NCBI GenBank assembly: GCA_046290575.1
Contig: JBKAGX010000004.1
Coordinates: 1 to 64,000, forward strand
Source: JANQQJ01 sp046290575
GTDB lineage: Bacteria > Pseudomonadota > Alphaproteobacteria > SMXS01
Direction of reading: 5' to 3'
DNA length: 64,000 bases
Part shown: positions 58,532 to 64,000 of the stretch, one piece after another
How positions within the stretch are numbered: position 1 is the first letter of the stretch
Layout of the letters: each line of letters opens with the position of its first letter
Program-made: the position numbers and the translations under genes
The notes under the pieces: generated by a model
The model's database searches: none
Told to the model about the DNA's origin: nothing
The model's input: the letters and a program-made list of their open reading frames with translations, nothing else

Positions 58532-60103
58532 TCAGCGCTGGATCAAAAATGGGAAGCGCTTGCCCAGCGCTCGCGGCACGATCAGGCGGGCATCCTCTGC
58601 TGTCATGCCCAGCCGGATGATCGCCATGAGCGCCAACAGCAACGTTGTAATACCCAGAAGGAAGTAACCGGTTCGCCATATGTCCTGTGTTGCGGTGTAA
58701 AGGCCCGCGAGGACGGCGCCGACCAGAAGGGATACGACAACGGGACGCACCATCCGAAGGTCAAAGGGCTGCAGATTGTAGATAAACCTGACCTGCAGAT
58801 GGCCCAGCAGTGCCGTCACGTTGATACCGGCTGCTGCTGCAATGGCGGCGCCGACCATGCTTCCTGCCAGGCCGCCACCGAATAGTTCGGGCTGCGGTAC
58901 CAGGATGTAGGCGCAAATGGCGGTGGTCAGCACGCCGGCCACGGCATTTATCAGGGGTAGACGATACGCGCCGATCATCGCCAGGATCGAGGTGGAGGGA
59001 CCCATGGTAACCTCCACACTCCGGCCCAGGGCGAGCACCAGCATGGCCGCGGCGCCAGCGACAAACTCCGATCCGCTTTGCCGTAACAGTTCGTCCCGGT
59101 AGCAGATGATCAGGGTGGCGGTCGGGATAAAGGCCGCTACCGACATGCGGGTAGCGAACGCATACATTTCCTGAAGGTGCCCCCGGTCCTTGTCCGCCTT
59201 TTGAGCGGACGCCATCGGGGCAAGCACATATTCGAAACTCTCGCGGAAGATGTTGAGCACGCTGACCAGCTTGCGCGCGGCACTGTAAACGCCCGCTGCT
59301 TCGGCGCCTCTCGCGCCGGGAAGCATGATATTCAGGAACAGGACGGGCAGCCATGAATGCCATTTCTTGGCCAGGTTCGGCAGCATCATGCTGGATGAAA
59401 ACGACATCATTTGACGGCCAAGGCCTTTGCCCATGCCGGTCCGTGCAAACAGATGATGCAGGCCGTAGTATTTGTGAAGGAGCCGCAGGGCAAAAACCAG
59501 CGTCACGGCCAGCCCGATCAGATGCGAAATGAACAGGCCCATGGTTACCGCGCCCAAATACCAGAACAACGATCCGAACATCAGGCGAAAACCCTGTTCA
59601 TAGAAGACGCGCACCCGGACCTCGGGCCCGAAGATGCTACGCGCCCGGATCGCGGCTGTCGCGACGTCAATAAGGCACCATAGCGGGATGGCAATGGCAT
59701 AGACCTGAATGATGGTCACCAGATGCTGTGAATCGCGCTCATTGGCGTTGATGACGTCAGCCAGCCAGGGCGCCGCGAGAACAAGGGCACCCGCCATGAC
59801 GCAAGAAATGGTCAGCGCCGTATAGAACGCGTATTTGAGAACCCGGCCGGCACCCCGTTCGTCGTCTTCGGCGGGCACGAATCGCTGCAGGGCCATGGTC
59901 ATGCCGAAGTCAGAAATGATCGACAGAACCTGCGCCAGGCCCCAGAGCGTCATAAAAAGGCCAAAGGTCTCAGACCCGTACATTTGGGTAAACAGGAAGA
60001 ACGTGAAGACCTCGATGACGGCGCCGGCCCGGCCCAGGAACGCCAGACCCGCGCCGCGGGCCATTGCGGCTGTTTTGCCTTTTCCGGAGTCAGCGGCCGC
60101 CAT
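58532..60103 (-). CDS. Polysaccharide/lipid flippase (MATE/MOP superfamily, Wzx-like)
   Basis: 523-aa integral membrane protein with about 14 helices. RGAGLAFLGRAGAVIEVFTF at the start and LPGARGAEAAGVYSAARKL in the middle resemble the polysaccharide-export flippase family. RESFEYVLAPMASAQ follows. No signal of a specific cargo. It begins 10 bp after the lptG stop, so it is part of the same transcript; an undecaprenyl-linked glycan or a lipid moved across the inner membrane is expected. Confidence 0.85.
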   Translation of the reverse strand: MAAADSGKGKTAAMARGAGLAFLGRAGAVIEVFTFFLFTQMYGSETFGLFMTLWGLAQVLSIISDFGMTMALQRFVPAEDDERGAGRVLKYAFYTALTISCVMAGALVLAAPWLADVINANERDSQHLVTIIQVYAIAIPLWCLIDVATAAIRARSIFGPEVRVRVFYEQGFRLMFGSLFWYLGAVTMGLFISHLIGLAVTLVFALRLLHKYYGLHHLFARTGMGKGLGRQMMSFSSSMMLPNLAKKWHSWLPVLFLNIMLPGARGAEAAGVYSAARKLVSVLNIFRESFEYVLAPMASAQKADKDRGHLQEMYAFATRMSVAAFIPTATLIICYRDELLRQSGSEFVAGAAAMLVLALGRSVEVTMGPSTSILAMIGAYRLPLINAVAGVLTTAICAYILVPQPELFGGGLAGSMVGAAIAAAAGINVTALLGHLQVRFIYNLQPFDLRMVRPVVVSLLVGAVLAGLYTATQDIWRTGYFLLGITTLLLALMAIIRLGMTAEDARLIVPRALGKRFPFLIQR

Positions 60104-60113
60104 CTAGCGCGCT

Positions 60114-61217
60114 CTATGCTTCCGTATAGAACAGCAAAGCGCTGCCAAGGCAGAGAAACAAAAGGAAGGGACTCCAGGCGGCCAGGATCGGCGGCATCGC
60201 GCCATATTGGCCAATTGCCAGCAGGAAATTGGCGAAAACGAGATAGGAAAAGCCGAATGCCATGCCGGCGACGACGCGCATGAACATCGCGCCGGACCGG
60301 GCGACGCCAAAGGCTGCGACAGCCCCCAGAAGAGGCATCAGAATGGAGCCCATCGGGCCAGCCAGTTTCTGATGGAGCCAGACGGTTAACCGCGTCCTGG
60401 CGGAACTTTCGCCTTTCAACTGATCAAGAGCACGTTGAAGCTCAGGCAGGGACACCTGTTCAGGTTCGACCGTAAGGGCGCGAAACCGTTCCGGGGGAAT
60501 AGCCGTATCCCAGGGAAGTTGAGAAAACGCTTCCACCTTGTTTTCCCTGACGTCGAACACCGTTACGTCGAACATGGTCCATTGGTCACCGTCATAGACA
60601 ACAAAGTTGCTGGTCGTCAGTTCGACCGTCTTGCCTGTTTCATCAACCTTGTTGAGACGAAGCTTGTCGAGAATAGTTCCATCACGGGTGACGCCGCCGA
60701 CCTGGATGCGCACATTGCCTTCCGTCGCCCAGGCATCACTTGGGGCAGGGGGAAGTGATATCGGCCCGGGCTCAAATCCAGCCGCCTGCCACCGCTGATA
60801 TTCTGCATTGGCATCAACAACGACAGTTTCATTAAAGGCGAAGTGCAGGAGCGCGATAACCGCGGCGACGCCCATCATCGGGAAGACAATCCGGAACGCG
60901 GACAGTCCACTGGCTTGCATCACGGCGATCTCGCTGTGCTGCGCCAGCGTGGTCGCTGTCACCAACGTCGCCAGCAGTGCGCAGAACGTCACCACATTGG
61001 ACAGGATCTGGGGAAACCGCAGCGCGGTCAGACGCCATAGCGAGTCGAGGCCGGCCTCTGCGGGTGCCAGGACGTCGCCGCTTTGCGACAGCAGGTCGAG
61101 CGCCTGCATGATGACGGCGATTCCGATTAGCAGGATCAAAAAACGCGTCAGGAACAGTTTGGCAATGTATTCCAGCAGAACAGGCACAGACGCTTTATGC
61201 GCTTGCAATCGTGTCAT
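60114..61217 (-). CDS. lptG: LptG, LPS export permease subunit
   Basis: 367-aa permease of the LptB2FG ABC transporter that extracts LPS from the inner membrane. Three N-terminal and three C-terminal helices flank a periplasmic beta-jellyroll. IAKLFLTRFLILLIGIAVIM opens the protein and LAGPMGSILMPLLGAVAAFG is a conserved element in the second half. Overlaps the lptF stop by 4 bp (ATGA). lptB and the bridge proteins are not in the window. Confidence 0.93.
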   Translation of the reverse strand: MTRLQAHKASVPVLLEYIAKLFLTRFLILLIGIAVIMQALDLLSQSGDVLAPAEAGLDSLWRLTALRFPQILSNVVTFCALLATLVTATTLAQHSEIAVMQASGLSAFRIVFPMMGVAAVIALLHFAFNETVVVDANAEYQRWQAAGFEPGPISLPPAPSDAWATEGNVRIQVGGVTRDGTILDKLRLNKVDETGKTVELTTSNFVVYDGDQWTMFDVTVFDVRENKVEAFSQLPWDTAIPPERFRALTVEPEQVSLPELQRALDQLKGESSARTRLTVWLHQKLAGPMGSILMPLLGAVAAFGVARSGAMFMRVVAGMAFGFSYLVFANFLLAIGQYGAMPPILAAWSPFLLFLCLGSALLFYTEA

Positions 61218-62449
61218 GATTCAGCCGCCTGCCGTTGTGTTTTGGCGCTGTCCGTCCGTCCGATACTAATTTTCTGCGCCAGGTCGAAAATGCCCTGCCA
61301 AGCGTTCTCCAGCCATCCGAGGGGCGCGACGCCAACCCGATGCGCGACGCTGTAGTAAAAGTACCCTGCCAGGGAAGCGAAAACGATAAAGGGCACGAAA
61401 AGGTTCACCGCGACGGATCCTGCACCCAAACCGACAGTTGCCGCGCCGAATTCGAGCATCTTGTGCAGTACCAGCAGCAGGATCAGCCCGACAACAAGGC
61501 CCAGGGGGCGCTGCTGGCGTTTGGCAGTCACGCCCAGGCCTACTGCCAAAAAAGGAATTATCAGCATTGTCAGTGACCGCAGAACACGGTCGTAAAAGGC
61601 TGCTTCGAAGACACGTGCTTCTGTCTGGTCTGGCGTGGTCTTCGATTCGGACCAGAGTTCATCGAGCGTCATTTCGCGTTCACGCCCGCCGCGCGCTCTG
61701 AACTGCTCAACGGCCGGCATTTCGATCGGCCAGTCGTGTTGATCGAACGTGAACAACCGCGGCGCAGGCTTGTCGGGCTCGATATCGATAATGACGCCGT
61801 CATAGAGCCGCATCAAGATGGTGGATCCGTCAGATGTGGCGAGAAACGACCCTTCTCTGGCGGTGATGGTGGTGATTCTGCCGCCCGCCCGTTCGCTCTG
61901 TGCAAAAATGCCGACCAGGCGGCTACCGTCGTCGTAGGATTCTTCGATCCGAAGGGTAAAGCCGGCCCCAAGATCGGCATATTCCTTCGGGCGGATGCTG
62001 GTGCCAAACGCTCCGGACGAAAGTTCAAACAACAGGCTATTGTATGAATAAAAGCTCCGCGGCTGTGCATAGCCCAGTAGGGCTATACTGACGGCAGTCA
62101 AAATAGTCGCCATTGCAATTGGCGCCCGCATCAGGCGCCACAGGCCCGTGCCGCCGGACTGCAATGCCTCAAGCTCGCTGGATGACGACAATTTTCGAAA
62201 CGCCAACAGAACACCCAGCAGAAAGCCCAGCGGTAGAGCCAGCCCGATATAGCGCGGGATCAGATTACCCAGCATTTGGAAAACGATGCCCACAGGACCG
62301 CCCAAATTGGCGACCATATCAAACAGCCGCAACATGCGCTCCAACAGCAGCAGCATCGCCGATACGCCGATGGTAATCAGCAGGGGTGCCATCACCTGCT
62401 TGAATACATAAATGTCGACTTTTTTGATCATTCGGCGGCGTGGCTCCAC
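61214..62449 (-). CDS. lptF: LptF, LPS export permease subunit
   Basis: 411 aa from GTG 62449, or 405 aa from ATG 62431 (MIKKVDIYVFKQV), which I prefer because the usual LptF start is near the YVFKQ helix. Six-helix permease with a periplasmic domain. ALPLGFLLGVLLAFRKLSSSSELEALQSGG contains the coupling-helix region, and SLTMLIIPFLAVGLGVTAKR is in the second membrane half. Partner of LptG in the LPS exporter; first gene of the run to 56518. The 177 bp upstream, divergent to the DUF2141 gene, holds the promoter region but no box I can name. Confidence 0.93.
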   Translation of the reverse strand: MEPRRRMIKKVDIYVFKQVMAPLLITIGVSAMLLLLERMLRLFDMVANLGGPVGIVFQMLGNLIPRYIGLALPLGFLLGVLLAFRKLSSSSELEALQSGGTGLWRLMRAPIAMATILTAVSIALLGYAQPRSFYSYNSLLFELSSGAFGTSIRPKEYADLGAGFTLRIEESYDDGSRLVGIFAQSERAGGRITTITAREGSFLATSDGSTILMRLYDGVIIDIEPDKPAPRLFTFDQHDWPIEMPAVEQFRARGGREREMTLDELWSESKTTPDQTEARVFEAAFYDRVLRSLTMLIIPFLAVGLGVTAKRQQRPLGLVVGLILLLVLHKMLEFGAATVGLGAGSVAVNLFVPFIVFASLAGYFYYSVAHRVGVAPLGWLENAWQGIFDLAQKISIGRTDSAKTQRQAAES

Positions 62450-62626
62450 GATTGGCCTGAATTGGTCGGTCGGGTCGTTCCGCTGACCATCAAGTAGAAA
62501 AACCGGTACAGTGATTGCAATCGAATTCTCCCAGCCAAGATATTATCCCATGTGCTTGGAAAGACCGCATCATTACTCAGGCAAAGCTGACCTTGGCAAA
62601 GGGCATGTCTGCGCGCGTGAGGCCGC

Positions 62627-63184
62627 ATGAGAAAACGACGTGATATAGGGCGCGGCGCGATGGTTCTGGTTGCGTCGCTTGCGAGTGTGATCGGCGCTGT
62701 GGCCGCCAATGATCTGGAGGCACCCGGATTCGATGAGATGGCTGTTTCCGGGACGGCAATTTCTCAAGTCTCTGATCGGATTGACCCCGCCTTGCCGCTG
62801 GGAACCTGCGAAGGTCCGCTGGAGCCTGACTGGCTTAGGGTTGTCTTGCCGAATCTGCGGAACAGCCAGGGGAATGTCAGAATTAGCCTTTATAGAGGAA
62901 CCAGGAAAGAGTGGATGAAGAAGGGGGCGAAACTAATCCGCTTTGACGTGCCCGCGCAGTCTGGCCGCATGGAGGTCTGCATGCCGCTTCCCTTTGGGCC
63001 CGGGGCTTATGGGCTTGCCCTCTATCATGACGAAGACGCTGATACAGATTACGATTTCGCTTCTGAGGGTTATGGATTCTCGAATAACGCAAAGGCACAA
63101 CTTTTCGGACCGGCCAGGTTCAAACGTGCTGTGTTTACCGCGCATCCCGGTGAGAACCGGCAGGACATTCGTATCCGGTACTAG
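62627..63184 (+). CDS. Exported DUF2141 protein
   Basis: 185 aa. A signal peptide or N-terminal anchor (MVLVASLASVIGAVAA) leads to a beta-sandwich. NVRISLYRG, ALYHDEDADTDYD and GFSNNAKAQLFGPARF are the usual DUF2141 signatures (small secreted beta-sandwich proteins, often near envelope or carotenoid genes). Function unknown. It is divergent from lptF and is 94 bp upstream of the lipid kinase gene, so it may be transcribed with it. Confidence 0.8.
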   Translation: MRKRRDIGRGAMVLVASLASVIGAVAANDLEAPGFDEMAVSGTAISQVSDRIDPALPLGTCEGPLEPDWLRVVLPNLRNSQGNVRISLYRGTRKEWMKKGAKLIRFDVPAQSGRMEVCMPLPFGPGAYGLALYHDEDADTDYDFASEGYGFSNNAKAQLFGPARFKRAVFTAHPGENRQDIRIRY

Positions 63185-63278
63185 GCAGGTGCGTGTCAGC
63201 CGGTTTGACCGCTCCGCGCCATGTGCACTAAGTTCGCGACGACGTCTGGCGCACTAGAGCCCGTTCAAGGAATAATCT

Positions 63279-64000
63279 GTGGATCTCGGTGAAATCGGGC
63301 TTCTTGCGAACCCCGACAGCACACGCATGAAAAAAGGCATTGGCGCGCTTCGGCGGGCGGCGCAGGCGCATGCGGGACTGCATTATCGGGAGCTGTCCGA
63401 TATTGACGACGTCCCGCATATCCTGCGTGATTTTGCCGACGCGGGCGTGAAGCTTCTTATCATTGCCGGTGGGGATGGTACGATCCAGTCCGTTGGAACC
63501 AATTTGGTCGTTGATCGACCATTTGAGGTGTTGCCGGTGCTTGCGACGCTGCCAGGCGGACATACCAACATGACGGCAGAATCGCTCGGGTTCGCTGGCG
63601 CGCCGGATATGCTTCTTGAGGACGTCGTGGCGGCCGCCGTTAACGACAGCGTTGAAACCGTTCCGTTGCCATTCCTGAGCATGCGGATTTCACCCGATAA
63701 ACCCCCGGTGCTGGGCATTTTTTTTGGCGCCGCCACGATCGTGCGGGGTATGCAGTTCACCCGGCGTGTCATCTATCCGTTGGGGCTGCCCAATGCGCTG
63801 TCACATTTCCTGGCGATTGGCTATTTGCTCTTCAATGCGGCTTGGCCGTTCAAGACCGCGCGTTCTCCCATGCGGCGTGAGCCGGTCACGGTCAAGTTCG
63901 GTGACACAGCAAGCGTGTCACGCCCCTATTTCGTGCTTTTTGTCACAACGCTGGACCGCTTGATTCTGGGTATTCATACCTCATCCCCGGTTGGGGAGGG
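63279..64000 (+). CDS. Diacylglycerol/sphingosine kinase-family lipid kinase (3' end outside window)
   Basis: At least 240 residues, GTG start at 63279 after AAGGAA. The opening GLLANPDSTRMKKG (NP motif) and the nucleotide-binding IAGGDGTIQSV (GGDGT) followed by LATLPGGHTNM establish the DAGK catalytic domain. The frame is open to the window end, so the C-terminal beta domain is partly missing. Members phosphorylate diacylglycerol, ceramide or sphingoid bases. The neighbouring lipid hydroxylase/GNAT operon makes a ceramide- or diglyceride-type substrate plausible. No proof of which. Confidence 0.85.
   Translation, partial: MDLGEIGLLANPDSTRMKKGIGALRRAAQAHAGLHYRELSDIDDVPHILRDFADAGVKLLIIAGGDGTIQSVGTNLVVDRPFEVLPVLATLPGGHTNMTAESLGFAGAPDMLLEDVVAAAVNDSVETVPLPFLSMRISPDKPPVLGIFFGAATIVRGMQFTRRVIYPLGLPNALSHFLAIGYLLFNAAWPFKTARSPMRREPVTVKFGDTASVSRPYFVLFVTTLDRLILGIHTSSPVGE

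Noticed and set aside
1..64000. tRNA, rRNA, CRISPR array, prophage or defence system
   Set aside because: No cloverleaf-type sequence, regularly spaced repeats, phage genes or known defence genes were recognised by eye; a covariance-model search was not possible.

Overview
This window is GC-rich, densely coded DNA from a hopanoid-producing alphaproteobacterium. The evidence is the hpn genes, the sdhE/mfd versus recG divergent arrangement, DUF1491 and DUF3775 small proteins, HpnM/HpnN, and a GNAT-fused NDP-forming acyl-CoA synthetase. Intergenic 'CCGTTCG...CGAACGG' palindromes resemble repeats I associate with sphingomonad-type and other alphaproteobacteria. The genus cannot be fixed from sequence alone. 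No rRNA, tRNA, CRISPR array, prophage or transposase gene was recognised.

Layout. (1) 1-7911: hopanoid cluster. hpnH (5' end outside the window) converges on an opposite-strand operon hpnC-hpnB-dxs-hpnD-hpnE-hpnG, which makes squalene from FPP (HpnC/D/E), supplies isoprenoid precursor (Dxs) and processes adenosylhopane (HpnH/HpnG). (2) 7.9-23.1 kb: accessory catabolic/detoxification genes: carotenoid oxygenase, MFS carrier, a DsbA-like isomerase, an APH-type kinase with its DUF6285 partner (like LvaA/LvaB of levulinate catabolism), TetR, nitronate monooxygenase, thiolase-like protein with a cytochrome c, acyl-CoA synthetase, luciferase-like oxidoreductase, GST, VOC, SDR, SnoaL-like and an NADPH-dependent reductase. 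(3) 23.1-27.7 kb: a MopE-like secreted protein, DUF1491, DUF3775 and a TonB-dependent siderophore receptor, with three iron-box-like sites and a strong terminator. (4) 27.9-36.9 kb: a tightly packed operon of a ThDP enzyme, two quinone-oxidoreductase paralogues flanking an HD-domain protein, NUDIX, an APH/P-loop kinase fusion and the acyl-CoA synthetase-GNAT fusion. (5) 36.9-43.2 kb: APC permease, UspA, then divergent hpnM and hpnN; a ~270-bp inverted-repeat (MITE-like) element forms the end of hpnN.

(6) 43.2-54.6 kb: housekeeping genes nadK, moaA, mfd, sdhE and recG, then DUF937, GST, CorA and MscS. (7) 54.6-64 kb: an N-acyl-D-amino-acid deacylase-type amidohydrolase, then an envelope/lipid operon lptF-lptG-flippase-lipid hydroxylase-GNAT, a secreted DUF2141 protein and a diacylglycerol-kinase-family lipid kinase cut by the window end.

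The main themes are envelope lipids (hopanoids, their transport, LPS export and an uncharacterised lipid-modifying set) and acyl-CoA/terpenoid-like catabolism. The best candidates for undescribed biology are the lptFG-linked lipid operon, the stand-alone acyl-CoA kinase pair without an adjacent dehydrogenase, the HD protein between two quinone oxidoreductases, and the gene-poor iron-box region at 25.1-25.5 kb.
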